Part shown: one piece after another, positions 1 through 6,320 of the stretch
Position numbering within the stretch: the stretch's first letter is position 1
How the letters are laid out: the number at the start of each line of letters is the position of its first letter
From: Baffinella frigidus
Taxonomy: Eukaryota; Cryptophyceae; Cryptomonadales; Baffinellaceae
Direction of reading: 5' to 3'
Assembly: GCA_026770585.1 (NCBI GenBank)
Contig: MU646628.1
Coordinates: 219,529-229,739, forward strand
DNA length: 10,211 bases
Made by a program: the position numbers and the translations under genes
The notes under the pieces: generated by a model
Database searches by the model: none
Told to the model about the DNA's origin: nothing
What the model saw: only the letters and a program-made list of their open reading frames with translations

Positions 1-68
1 GGCGTTGAGGGGGGGGGCATTGGTACTTTGAATACAGACTGGATGCAGATCGATTTCATCTCGGACCA

Positions 69-190
69 TACAGGGGTACCTCGCTCATAAGAAACCGCCC
101 CCCCCCCTAGGACCCCCCTAGGACCCTAGGCATGGTCCTACTGTAGGGTCCTAGGGGGAGGCGGTTTCTTATGAGCGAGGTAACCCTGTA
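69..190 (-). mobile_element. Family A foldback element (MITE-like), copy A1
   Basis: A short non-coding inverted-repeat element. The left arm begins TA-CAGGGGTACCTCGCTCAT and continues AAGAAACCGCC; the right arm is its reverse complement and ends CCCTG-TA with one change (GGTAACC). The core between the arms is itself partly palindromic and rich in CCTAGG. TA at both ends fits a TA target-site duplication as in Tc1/mariner-derived MITEs, but no transposase is present to prove the superfamily. Strand is assigned from core orientation: copies with GACCCTACAGTAGG first are called plus, and this one is the reverse. Confidence 0.85.
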
Positions 191-330
191 CCAGAATCTG
201 TCGTGATGAAAAGGCGTAAGATAGCATCATGTGATGCCTGAAATAGCATGTACACCCTTACCTTCTGCGTGGGGAGCCTAAGATGGCGGGACATATTCTG
301 TCTTGGTCCGAAATTAGATTCCGGGAAGGG

Positions 331-557
331 TGCAGAGGTACCTCGCTCACAAGAAAGCGCCACCCCCGAGGACCCTACAGTACATGTAGGCCTATGCCCG
401 GGGCCCAATGATGGTCCTGGGGGGGAGGCGCTTTCTTATCCCTTAAGTGGCGAGTAGGCTCATACGCCCTACGGTAGGGCCCTAGGACCTGCCTAGGGCG
501 AGTTAGGGCGAATATTCACCCTATGGGCACTTGAGGGATGAGCGAGGTACCCCTGTA
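331..557 (+). mobile_element. Family A element A2, split by a nested family B insertion
   Basis: The arms carry the AAAGCGCC / GGCGCTTT variant of the A stem. The right arm is interrupted after TTTCTTAT by a complete family B element at 440-537 and resumes with GAGCGAGGTACCCCTGTA. The left end reads TG instead of TA. With B removed the element is about 127 bp, the usual A length. The A copy is therefore older than the B insertion. Confidence 0.85.
440..537 (+). mobile_element. Family B foldback element B1, nested in A2
   Basis: Ends are CCCTTAAGTGGC and its partner GCACTTGAGGG. AT lies directly outside both ends (438-439 and 538-539), and intact A copies have a single AT at this point, so AT is the duplicated target. 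The interior carries AGGCTCATACGCCCTAC and a CCTAGGACCTGCCTAGG core. Length is 98 bp and there is no coding capacity. Confidence 0.85.
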
Positions 558-683
558 GATGCAGAGCGATTCCGGGACGTGTGGATGTAGCCTGTGCCTG
601 TGAGATGAAGGGGGCTACAGAGAGAGAAAGGTGCGTGTATTACGGATCAAACCCAACATGGCAACCACGTGTTTCCTTCCGCA

Positions 684-712
684 GGGGTGTCTCAAATTTG
701 AGAACACGCCCC
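684..712. repeat. Small hairpin with a perfect 12-bp palindrome
   Basis: CTCAAATTTGAG is a perfect palindrome, extended on both sides by GGGGTGT and ACACGCCCC with a one-base bulge. It sits two bases before the family E element and could be its own relic or part of the flank. Function is unknown. Confidence 0.45.
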
Positions 713-713
713 C

Positions 714-896
714 TACCACACGAGGCTACCTATGCGAACAGAATAAATGTCGATTGTAAACGTGTGTAGTAATTTTCAGCTGAAAAGCTGCGACTTTACA
801 CAGGTCCGACCGCTCAGCAGGCGGAAACGTGATCATTTGCCCACAAAATTTTAAAAGTCCGTTTTATTCTGTTCGCCTGGGTAGCTTCGTGTGGTA
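714..896. mobile_element. Family E inverted-repeat element (MITE-like)
   Basis: Terminal inverted repeats of about 34 bp: the left end starts TA-CCACACGAGGCTACC and runs through GCGAACAGAATAAA, and the right end is the matching reverse complement ending TCGTGTGG-TA, with a few mismatches. The interior has no coding frame of note; it contains a second small inverted repeat, TTTTCAGCTGAAAA, near 775. TA at both ends suggests TA target duplication. This is the only copy seen in the window. Confidence 0.75.
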
Positions 897-1017
897 CAAG
901 GGTACCTCGCTCATCAGAAACCGCCCCCCCCTAAGACCCTACAGTAGGCCTGTGCCTAGGGCCCTACGGTGGTCCTAGGGGGGGGGGGCAGTTTCTTATG
1001 AGTGAGGTACCCCTGTA
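895..1017 (+). mobile_element. Family A element A3
   Basis: A full-length A copy with plus-type core (ACCCTACAGTAGG near the left). The left end has a small change (CAAGGGTACC) and the right arm reads GAGTGAGG. It starts on exactly the TA that ends the family E element, so the two share one TA. Confidence 0.83.
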
Positions 1018-1138
1018 CATGTAAAGTGTAGGCCATCGGGAGACCTTTATCATTGCCAACACGGACGTCATGTGTGTATGTTCATTGAGGCTGTGTACAT
1101 GTATGAGGAAGACCTAAGTACCTAGGACCCTACAGGGG

Positions 1139-1260
1139 TACAGGGGTACCTCGCTCATAAGAAACCACCCCCCCCCCTAGGACCACCATAGGACCCTAGG
1201 CATGGTCCTACTGTAGGGGCCTAGGGGGGGGCAGTTTCTTATGAGCGAGGTACCCCTGTA
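1139..1260 (-). mobile_element. Family A element A4
   Basis: A full-length copy, TA at both ends, minus-type core (GGACCACCATAGG first). The ten bases before it (TACAGGGG) duplicate its own terminus, and CCTAGGACCCTACAGGGG at 1122-1139 looks like a fragment of another A copy. It abuts A5 on the right, sharing TA. Confidence 0.85.
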
Positions 1261-1363
1261 CCTCCCTCATGAGAAACCGCCCCACTCCTCACAGGGCCCT
1301 AGACACAGGCCTACTGAAGGGTCTCAGGGGAACGTGCTTTCTCATGAGCGAGGTACCCCTGTA
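1259..1363 (-). mobile_element. Family A element A5, left end shortened
   Basis: Left arm starts TACCTCCCTCATGAGAAACC, lacking the usual CAGGGG terminus; the right arm is normal and ends CCCCTGTA. The core (GGCCCTAGACACAGGCCTACTG) is diverged and closest to that of A11. Its right part, from GGGTCTCAGGGGAACGTGC onward, is repeated at 1488-1530 beyond A6. Confidence 0.75.
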
Positions 1364-1367
1364 CGTG

Positions 1368-1487
1368 TACAGGGGTACCTCGCTCATAAGAAACCGCCCC
1401 CCCTAGGACCCTACAGTAGGACCATGCCTAGGGTCATATGGTGGTCCTAGGGGGGGGGCGGTTTCTTATGAGCGAGGTACCCCTGTA
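1368..1487 (+). mobile_element. Family A element A6
   Basis: One of the cleanest copies: TA at both ends, CCGCC / GGCGG stem pairing intact, plus-type core. It lies between the two copies of the A5 right-half sequence, so it may have inserted into, or mediated, that local duplication. Confidence 0.87.
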
Positions 1488-1530
1488 GGGTCTGAGGGGA
1501 ACGTGCTTTCTCATGAGCGAGGTACCCCTA
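1488..1530 (-). mobile_element. Family A fragment (right half), copy of the end of A5
   Basis: GGGTCTGAGGGGAACGTGCT through GAGCGAGGTACCCC matches 1319-1360 with about one mismatch. It is interrupted at its last bases by family B element B2, after which ACGTGTA resumes as it does after A5. Confidence 0.75.
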
Positions 1531-1531
1531 T

Positions 1532-1630
1532 CCCTTAAGTGCCCAGGCCGTCAAATTTGATGGCCAAGAGGTCCTAGGTAGGTCCTAGGACCCTACCGTG
1601 GGGCGTATGTGCCTGCTGGGCACTTAAGGG
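1532..1630 (-). mobile_element. Family B element B2
   Basis: Ends CCCTTAAGTG and CACTTAAGGG, flanked by AT on both sides (1530-1531, 1631-1632). The core is reversed relative to B1 (GGGGCGTATGTGCCTGC near the right). 99 bp. It is inserted near the end of the A fragment at 1488-1530. Confidence 0.83.
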
Positions 1631-1676
1631 ATACGTGTAGGGTTGGACCACTCTCAGATCTCACTGTGTTGCGACT

Positions 1677-1740
1677 CCGGGGGTATCTCGAATACAAGAA
1701 CCCCCACACCCCCCCCTGGGCCTGCCATAGGGTCATAGGG
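1677..1740. mobile_element. Decayed family A left half
   Basis: GGGGGTATCTCGAATACAAGAA resembles the A left arm at several changes, followed by a C-run and CTGGGCCTGCCATAGGGTCATAGGG as in an A core. No right arm follows. The next 195 bases up to A8 show no gene; they contain only a short local repeat of the GGSCATTTCAGAA type around 1868-1910. Confidence 0.5.
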
Positions 1741-1935
1741 ATACAAATTTGCTGGAAAATTTTGGTGAACCCAGCTGGGGTAACCAAACATTTCTCGGGT
1801 CCATTAATCTCTCCGTCTCCGTTGTAGAATTGAGTAATTTCTAATGATTTAGGACCCCAGAAATCTCGGGCCATTTCAGAAGCCCCGAAATATCGGGGCA
1901 TTTCAGAAATGGTGGTGGTCCTGCCCCCCTACTTC

Positions 1936-2057
1936 TACAGGGGTACCTCGCTCATAAGAAAGCGCCTCCCCCTGTGACCCTACAGTAGGCCTACGCCTAG
2001 GGTCCTATGGTGTTCCTAGGAGGGGGGGCGCTTTCTTACGAGCGAGGGACCCCTGTA
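1936..2057 (+). mobile_element. Family A element A8
   Basis: Full length, TA at both ends, AAAGCGCC / GGCGCTTT stem variant with both sides changed together, plus-type core. The right arm has small changes (TTACGAGCGAGGGACC). Confidence 0.85.
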
Positions 2058-2272
2058 GTTCCGCCATCATAAGGACGTCTGGACCTGAGAATCCTCAGAT
2101 CTCTCCGTCTCTGGTGTGGTCTGGGGAGCCCCGGTTAAAGTCACTCCGGTCAGCCTCCGTGATCGTGTGGCGAGGGAGAGGTAGGAGAGGTACCTGCCAC
2201 CCACGCGATGGCTCAGGCTCACCCCCACAACACCCTCTAGCTCTCGCCAGCGTCAGCGCGCGGCGAGCAACG
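2058..2272. other. Unassigned sequence, no gene supported
   Basis: GC-rich sequence between A8 and the D repeat cluster. A plus-strand frame is open from 2114 to 2407 but shows no recognisable domain and runs into the repeat cluster, so I do not call it a gene. Confidence 0.4.
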
Positions 2273-2560
2273 CGGTCTAGCTCTGCCTCACTCGCGTTGA
2301 CCGACTATTCTCGGGTTGACATGTTGGGTCGGTGGTTCAAATGCGTCAACTTTGGCGCGGAAAGGAGCCCGGGCTCACCGATTTGCCCGGGCTCACCAAA
2401 TCGGTGAGCCCGAATAGTCTGAGACAGAGCTAGGAATCGTGCGCGCTTTTGCTCCGGATCGTTGAGGGCTCTTGTGACCGACCTTATGGATGTCCTATAG
2501 CTCTGTCTCAGTCTATTCGGGCTCACCAAATCGGTGGGCCGAAATAGACCGAGACAGAGT
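2273..2560. repeat. Family D inverted and direct repeat cluster
   Basis: A unit reading GAGCCCGAATAGTCTGAGAC followed by AGAGCTA occurs at 2406-2432, as its reverse complement at 2498-2524 (one mismatch in 27), as a diverged direct copy at about 2533-2558, and as a weaker inverted copy at 2274-2314. In addition GGCTCACCGATTTG (2372-2385) and CAAATCGGTGAGCC form a perfect 14-bp hairpin with an 11-base loop. The pattern suggests a small inverted-repeat transposon that has duplicated and rearranged in place; no clean ends or target duplication can be fixed. Confidence 0.65.
2328..2355. repeat. Short direct repeat shared with 2708-2735
   Basis: TGGTTCAAATGCGTCAACTT followed by TGGCGC matches TGGTACAAATCCGTCAACTT plus TGGAGC at 23 of 26 positions. 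It links the D cluster to the decayed ankyrin-gene copy. Both strands are open across it, so its coding status is undetermined. Confidence 0.55.
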
Positions 2561-2572
2561 TTGACCCCCTCG

Positions 2573-2880
2573 CGCACACGGAGCGGCATGCAAGCAGCGC
2601 GGGGCGGGAAGGGGGTTCAGGGTTCAGGGTTCAGGGTTTGGGGTTTAAGGTTTGGCAGAGGAGGGTCACTCACCCATCAGGCGGTTCTGCCGCCTGTCCC
2701 TCCTCCCTGGTACAAATCCGTCAACTTTGGAGCAGTCCCTCCTCCCACACGGTTCACCTTCTCGGACAACTGCGTTCGCTTCGGAGATCTCCACGTGAGA
2801 ATCTTCCATGATCCGTGGAGACTAGGGTGGTGTCTCAGAATGTGTACGAATAAGCGCGCGGAAGTAAAGTAAAGACATCA
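2573..2880 (-). pseudogene. Decayed copy of the 3' end of the ankyrin-repeat gene
   Basis: Read on the minus strand, the frame ends GGGTGGRTA followed by stop TGA and TGGGT, matching the live gene's GGGKGAKSA, TGA, TGGGT. The following 3' untranslated sequence also matches (GGGCGGGAAGGG and CGCACAC/GCACAGCGAGC on the plus strand). A segment further in (ctcctcc...ttcaccttctc, 2744-2772) matches the live GGA-rich codons and GAGAAGGC codons a second time, so the copy is rearranged, with a 37-base piece (see 2328-2355) between. It has gained CAGGGTT heptamers at 2612-2652 that are absent from the live gene. The frame is open from about 2882 to the stop at 2676 but has no start codon. An alternative is a diverged, functional exon of an unknown gene. 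Confidence 0.55.
2612..2652 (+). repeat. Telomere-like heptamer run
   Basis: GGGTTCA repeated about four times and then GGGTTTG and GGGTTTA variants. Located exactly where the decayed ankyrin 3' untranslated region differs from the live one. Confidence 0.7.
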
Positions 2881-2893
2881 ACCGGGTCCCATA

Positions 2894-2957
2894 CATTAGG
2901 ACCATGCCTAGGGCCCCATGGTGGCCCTAGCAGGGGGTGGGCGGGGGGGGGGGGTGC
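2894..2957 (+). mobile_element. Family A core relic without arms
   Basis: ATTAGGACCATGCCTAGGGC and CATGGTGGCCCTAG followed by a long G-run match the A core and inner right arm; the terminal CAGGGGTACC arms are missing on both sides. Confidence 0.55.
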
Positions 2958-3029
2958 GCTGAACACTCACGCACAGCGAGCTCTGCGTAACACCGGGCGG
3001 GAAGGGTTTGAGGTGGGTGGACGAACCCA

Positions 3030-3494
3030 TCAAGCGCTCTTGGCGCCTTTGCCTCCTCCTTTCGCCTTCTCCAGAAGCTCCACGATTTCGGAGAGGGAAG
3101 TCAGCATCGCGTCCTCCCGCCCCGGGTTCTTCTCGTTCCAGGAACGGCCTTTGCGCGCCCGCTCCTTGAGGCGCTGTGTCTGCGTAGCCTCGGCCATGTC
3201 GAGCGCCGACTGACGGGTGTATGTGTCCCGTCGGGAGGTGTCAGCGCCCTTCCCCAGCAGGAAGCGCACCGATCCAGCTTCGCCCAGCACGGACGCACTC
3301 ATCAGCGCTGTCTCGTCGTACTCGCTGTGATCATCGATGTCGTGCCCCGCGAGGAGTTGCGTGCGCAACGATTCGACGTCGCCGCGCCGCGCCGCAGACC
3401 TGAACGCATTGGGCTTCTGCCAGAAGAACTTGCAGGCACCAGCCGGTGCGACCAGAGAGCAGGCGAGGAGGCTGAGGATGACGAGCGATCGCAT
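3030..3494 (-). CDS. Small secreted ankyrin-repeat protein
   Basis: A 154-residue protein. Residues 1-20 form a typical signal peptide (basic MR, then a Leu/Val/Ile-rich stretch and APAGA before Cys21), so entry to the secretory pathway is expected. Residues about 31-58 (FRSAARRGDVESLRTQLLAG) and about 60-91 (DETALMSASVLGEAGSVRFL, ending GKGADTSRRD) fit two ankyrin repeats; SALDMAE at 96-102 begins a partial third. The remainder is charged and helical, ending in a Gly/Lys tail. Ankyrin repeats bind proteins; the partner is unknown. The start is supported by an in-frame TAG 12 bases upstream, lying inside the exon after the splice acceptor, and by absence of another ATG. The high-GC third positions contrast with the AT-rich flank at 3500-3600. 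Single-exon coding region. It could still be an unexpressed copy. Confidence 0.75.
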   Translation of the reverse strand: MRSLVILSLLACSLVAPAGACKFFWQKPNAFRSAARRGDVESLRTQLLAGHDIDDHSEYDETALMSASVLGEAGSVRFLLGKGADTSRRDTYTRQSALDMAEATQTQRLKERARKGRSWNEKNPGREDAMLTSLSEIVELLEKAKGGGKGAKSA

Positions 3495-3517
3495 GGTTAG
3501 CGACTATCAAATTTTCC

Positions 3518-3530
3518 CCTGCAAAAGAGG
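3518..3530 (-). other. Splice acceptor upstream of the ankyrin gene
   Basis: On the minus strand CCTCTTTTGCAG|G is a pyrimidine-rich acceptor followed by G, 24 bases before the ATG. In a dinoflagellate this could be the site where the spliced leader is joined; it could equally be the end of an ordinary intron in the 5' untranslated region. The sequence alone does not decide. Confidence 0.6.
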
Positions 3531-3587
3531 GTCGCAATTATTTGACCATGAACTTTTTTTAATGTTTGACGATCATTTCTGCTAAAA

Positions 3588-3957
3588 AAATTGAACAGGG
3601 CCTAGTAGGACCTAAAGTTGGGCTATGTTGGGCGAAATTAAAACCTAAAGGACCTAAAAGGACCTAGATTTGAAGTTCCTAAAGACCCAAAAGGAATTAC
3701 ACCAAGCTTTGCTTGAGATTACACCGCCGCAACAGCCGATTGTCATGATGGGCGTCTACACCGATCCGATAGCAGTATGTGAATTTACACCCCATCTTCC
3801 GAGAAAAAAGACAATGATAAGCACAGACAGTAGGACCCGATCCCCAAAGGCGAAGCGTGTTCTTATTCGCGAGGGTTACTTGACTTGATTGAATGGCGGG
3901 GGCGGGGAGGTTTAGGGTTTAGAGGTTATGGTTCACAGTTTAGTTAAGGTACAGCGG
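3588..3957. other. Intergenic stretch, no gene supported
   Basis: Begins with repeated GGACCTAAA motifs (3610-3667) like the tail of repeat K. GATTACACC...CGATTGTCATGATGGGC at 3716-3753 is similar to 4408-4443, and GTGTTCTTATTCGCGAG at 3858-3874 recurs with one change at 4694-4710, so this is probably an old dispersed repeat. A 72-residue plus frame (3670-3888) has no recognisable domain. A GGTTTAGGGTTTAGAGG heptamer trace lies at 3909-3926. Confidence 0.45.
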
Positions 3958-4063
3958 AGGGGGGCTTGATGTGATCCGAAAGGAAGCATGGCTTTTCTAC
4001 AGAACAAGTTCCAGTGTCCGCCTATGTTGGGAGCTCGAAGAACCTCAAGGACCTAAAAAGACC
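3958..4063 (+). repeat. Dispersed repeat K, copy K1
   Basis: Consensus features in order: GGGGCTTGATGTGATCCGAAAGG, then AAGCATGGCTTTTCTACAGA, AGTTCCAGTGTCCGCC, GGGAGCTCGAAGAACCTCAA and GGACCTAAA. Shared with 6341-6418, 6672-6779 (inverted) and 7191-7297 (inverted). No terminal inverted repeats, so it is not a foldback element; it may be a SINE-like or exon-derived repeat. Confidence 0.75.
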
Positions 4064-4112
4064 ATGCCGTTGATCAGGCACCAGATGCGTTTGGGGTGTG
4101 GGGTTTGGGGTG

Positions 4113-4233
4113 TGCAGGGGTACCTCGCTCATAAGAAACCGACCTCCCCCCTCGGACCACCATAGGACCCTAGGCATGGTCCTACCGTAGGGTCATAAAG
4201 GGGGCAGTTTCTTATGAGCGAGGTAACCCTGTA
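4113..4233 (-). mobile_element. Family A element A10
   Basis: Full-length copy with left end TG-CAGGGG and right end GGTAACCCTG-TA; minus-type core; stem mismatch CCGACC versus GGCAG. It interrupts GGTTTGGGG heptamer-like sequence. Confidence 0.83.
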
Positions 4234-4540
4234 AGGATTGAAGTTTATGGTTGAGGGTTTGGGTAAGGCTCCGCTCCGGGGTGGAGGTGAACTGCACCTT
4301 CCTGGGGGATCGAGGAATTTGAGATAATAGTTGACGACAGGGTGGCTCTTTTCCACCCCAAAGTTTCCCTCCGGGCTCTTTTCTGCTCCAAAGTTAACAG
4401 ATCAGAAACCCAGGATTTCACCAGTCGATTATCTTGATGGGCTTTATCGAAGGCTCGTAATTCTCATTATCCCGTAGTCAAATAAAAGCACGTGTCTCAG
4501 CCAGCTTCCTCATGTCCTTCCCATCCCAGGAATGCAGGGA
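4234..4540. other. Intergenic stretch, no gene supported
   Basis: Contains a heptamer trace (GGTTGAGGGTTTGGG), an imperfect direct repeat (GGCTCTTTTCCACCCCAAAG at 4342-4361 and GGGCTCTTTTCTGCTCCAAAG at 4374-4394), and the segment similar to 3716-3753. No open frame of interest. Confidence 0.45.
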
Positions 4541-4666
4541 TACAGGGGTACCTTGCTCATAAGAAACGCCCCCCCCCCCCCCCTGGGACCACTGTGGGGC
4601 CCTAGACACAGCCCTACTGTAGGGTCCTAGGGGGAGGCAGTTTTTAGTGAGCGAGGTACCCCTGTA
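4541..4666 (-). mobile_element. Family A element A11
   Basis: Full length, TA at both ends, expanded C-run (14 C), core with CCCTAGACACAG as in A5, and a short deletion in the right arm (GGCAGTTTTTAGTGAGCG). More decayed than A6 or A18. Confidence 0.8.
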
Positions 4667-4728
4667 GGCCTAACGAAAATCCTAGGGCGGCGCGTGTTCT
4701 TATTTGCGAGTGCAGGCTCGTCCGGGTT

Positions 4729-4860
4729 CATGTTTAATTTAAAAGAAAATGGCCTATCAAACCGGGTTCTGGTCCTAATTAAATTTTCTTATGGCCCTAA
4801 TTAACCTTCGTCCAATTTCTATGAACAAATAGGGATCCACTTTCTTTAAAATTAAACATG
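4729..4860. mobile_element. Family H AT-rich inverted-repeat element
   Basis: CATGTTTAATTTAAAAGAAA at the left end pairs with TTTCTTTAAAATTAAACATG at the right end. The interior has two direct copies of CCTAATTAA. 132 bp; no coding capacity; target duplication not identifiable. Only one copy in the window. Confidence 0.65.
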
Positions 4861-4896
4861 TCCTGACTCAGGCATTATTACGAAACATGAAAAAGC

Positions 4897-5087
4897 TAGA
4901 GCAATTCCGAAAAATGCTGCCCGCTTTTCGGGTTGTGGGGTTGACGGTTTGCTCATTTCGTTTGAACCAGAAAGAGGGGTTACGCTCTTTTTAAACGCAC
5001 CGGTTTGAGAATTCTGGTACAAATAAAACCAGGAAACCGTCAAGCCAGCAACCCGAAAAGCGGCCAACATTTCCCGGAATCGATCTA
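4897..5087. mobile_element. Family C inverted-repeat element C1
   Basis: The left arm TAGAGCAATTCCGAAAAATG, then CTGCCCGCTTTTCGGGTTG, is matched by the right arm ending GGAATCGATCTA; similarity continues inward for about 75 bp (GACGGTTTGCTCATTT versus GACGGTTTCCTGGTTTT, then GAACCAGAA versus GTACCAGAA). A minus-strand frame crosses it, but this is the consequence of the repeat. Same family as 8912-9103. Confidence 0.8.
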
Positions 5088-5143
5088 CTTTCAAATTTTA
5101 TACACCCTCAGGTTGTCACTGGGAAGGGCGCGGCTTCGATAAT

Positions 5144-5200
5144 AATACATGTATCTGATACATGTACCATGGTACGTACCGTATTAAATACGGTATAAGA
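5144..5200. repeat. AT-rich palindrome cluster
   Basis: Overlapping palindromes ATACATGTAT, TACATGTACCATGGTACGTA and TACCGTATTAAATACGGTA in 57 bases. Could form a cruciform; no element can be named. Confidence 0.6.
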
Positions 5201-5238
5201 AGTTTTGAGTGGTTTTGAGTAGTGAGTAGTATCGGAGC

Positions 5239-5273
5239 CTTCGCTTCTCATGAGCGAGGTACCCAATCTACAC
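5239..5273. mobile_element. Family A right-arm relic
   Basis: CTTCGCTTCTCATGAGCGAG followed by GTACCC is the A right arm with a damaged terminus (AATCTA instead of CTGTA). No left arm within 130 bases. Confidence 0.55.
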
Positions 5274-5375
5274 GTTGCGTGCCTACGGAACCCCCCGTGT
5301 TGTGGATAGTGCCGTGGTCGGAGTTCCCACTCCTACCCTTCTGCTGACCAACCAATCCTACCCTCCTACCCGCAC

Positions 5376-5494
5376 TACAGGGGTACCTCGCTCATAAGAA
5401 ACCGCCCCCCGCTAGAACCCTACAGTAGGCCTATGCCTAGGGCCCTATGGTGGTCCTAGGGGGGGGGGGTTCTTATGACCGAGGTATCCCTGTA
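5376..5494 (+). mobile_element. Family A element A13
   Basis: Full-length, TA at both ends, plus-type core (CCCTACAGTAGGCCTATGCC). The right arm has lost the GGCGGTTTC pairing segment and reads GGGGGGTTCTTATGACCGAG. Confidence 0.83.
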
Positions 5495-5533
5495 ACCGCA
5501 CCGCGTCCAGGGTCCCGGGCACGATTGTACCTG

Positions 5534-5660
5534 TACAGAGGTACCTCGCTCATAAGAAAACGTTACCCCCCCGGGCCCACAATAGGGCCCTACATGTAGG
5601 CATATGCCTATTGTAGGGTCCTAGGAGGAGGCGGTTTCTTATGAGCGAGGTCCACCTGTA
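5534..5660 (-). mobile_element. Family A element A14
   Basis: Full-length, diverged: left CAGAGGTACCTCG, AAAACGTTACC in the stem, and right end GGTCCACCTGTA. The core has an extra palindrome (CCTACATGTAGGCATATGCC) also seen in A2. Confidence 0.8.
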
Positions 5661-6149
5661 CATGTACTGTGTGAGCCTTGGTCGGACAGGTGATGAGCCT
5701 CAATTGTTGACTAATGAAGGTAAGTTCTCTCTCGCTTGTGTGTCGGGCCTTGGCCGGCGCGGCCTCCCACGCGGGGTCACATACTGCACGCCGTGTCGTG
5801 TCCTCAATCGTGTCCCCGCACGTAGAGCAAAACCAATCTGCAGAGCTAGATCTCGGGGTCATGCGCAGAACCTTCATTCAAAGGACATGGTGCACGCACG
5901 GATCAGTCCTGAGGCGGGCCTACGAAAGATCCATCCCGGGGCGGGCCCACGGACTTCTTCCAGTCCCGAGGTGGGCCTCCGCAAGGATCAGTTCTGAGAC
6001 GGGCCCCTTCTGAACGCTGCAGTTTTTTCGGTTTCGTGATTTATTAGCTTGGATTCGTCGGCCGACCTGGGCCTTCTGTTAGTCTAAAGTACGGTCCTGC
6101 CTACGTTGAATGTAAACACCGCCTTGCCTAATTGCCCGCCTGTCACCCG
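5661..6149. other. Unassigned GC-rich stretch with possible exon remnant
   Basis: Several frames are open. On the minus strand about 5850-5722 reads DWFCSTCGDTIEDTTRRAVC and on to ERELTF, with a Cys-x2-Cys pair and high-GC codons. This looks more protein-like than its surroundings but has no recognisable zinc-finger spacing, and the frame runs into A14. On the plus strand AAG|GTAAGT at 5718-5726 is a good donor match without a convincing exon. I do not call a gene. Confidence 0.3.
5901..6008 (+). repeat. Degenerate tandem repeat, about four units
   Basis: Units of about 23-35 bases built on GATCAGTCCTGAGGCGGGCC: GATCAGTCCTGAGGCGGGCC, GATCCATCCCGGGGCGGGCC, GTCCCGAGGTGGGCC and GATCAGTTCTGAGACGGGCC. 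Confidence 0.6.
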
Positions 6150-6270
6150 TACAGGGGTACCTCGCTGATAAGAAAGCAGCACCCCCCTAGGAACACCATA
6201 GGCCCCTAGGCATAGGCCTACTGTAGGGTCATATGGGGAGGCAGTTTCTTATGAGCGAGGTACCCCTGTA
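6150..6270 (-). mobile_element. Family A element A15
   Basis: Full-length, TA at both ends, with a diagnostic GCTGATAAG change in the left arm shared only with A16. Stem mismatched (AAAGCAGC versus GGCAGTTT). Confidence 0.83.
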
Positions 6271-6310
6271 GAGCCTAGATACCCATACCACTCAATCGTG
6301 AGGGTCCCTC
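6271..6310 (+). repeat. Flank duplicated after A15 and A16
   Basis: GAGCCTAGATACCCATACC and the following CTCAAT/GAGGG are repeated at 6630-6665 after A16. Together with the shared GCTGATAAG change this shows that A15 and A16 plus flank descend from one segmental duplication. Confidence 0.7.
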
Positions 6311-6320
6311 CGTCCTCAAA

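Noticed and set aside
558-900. Relic of the dinoflagellate spliced leader upstream of a gene
   Set aside because: No convincing match to the spliced-leader sequence was found by eye here or upstream of the ankyrin start.
2114-2407. Plus-strand frame of 97 residues
   Set aside because: No recognisable domain; its end consists of the D hairpin repeat; the opposite strand is equally open.
2534-2872. Plus-strand frame of 112 residues ending RFGDLHVRIFHDPW
   Set aside because: It looked protein-like, but its first part is heptamer repeat and the minus strand over the same bases matches the end of the ankyrin gene better.
3101-3537. Other frames over the ankyrin gene on both strands
   Set aside because: High-GC shadows of the real frame; no domain, no signal peptide, no acceptor-to-start logic.
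5608-6013. Overlapping frames on both strands, including a Cys-x2-Cys segment and a GTAAGT donor
   Set aside because: Frames start or end inside family A arms and a minisatellite; zinc-finger spacing is incomplete.
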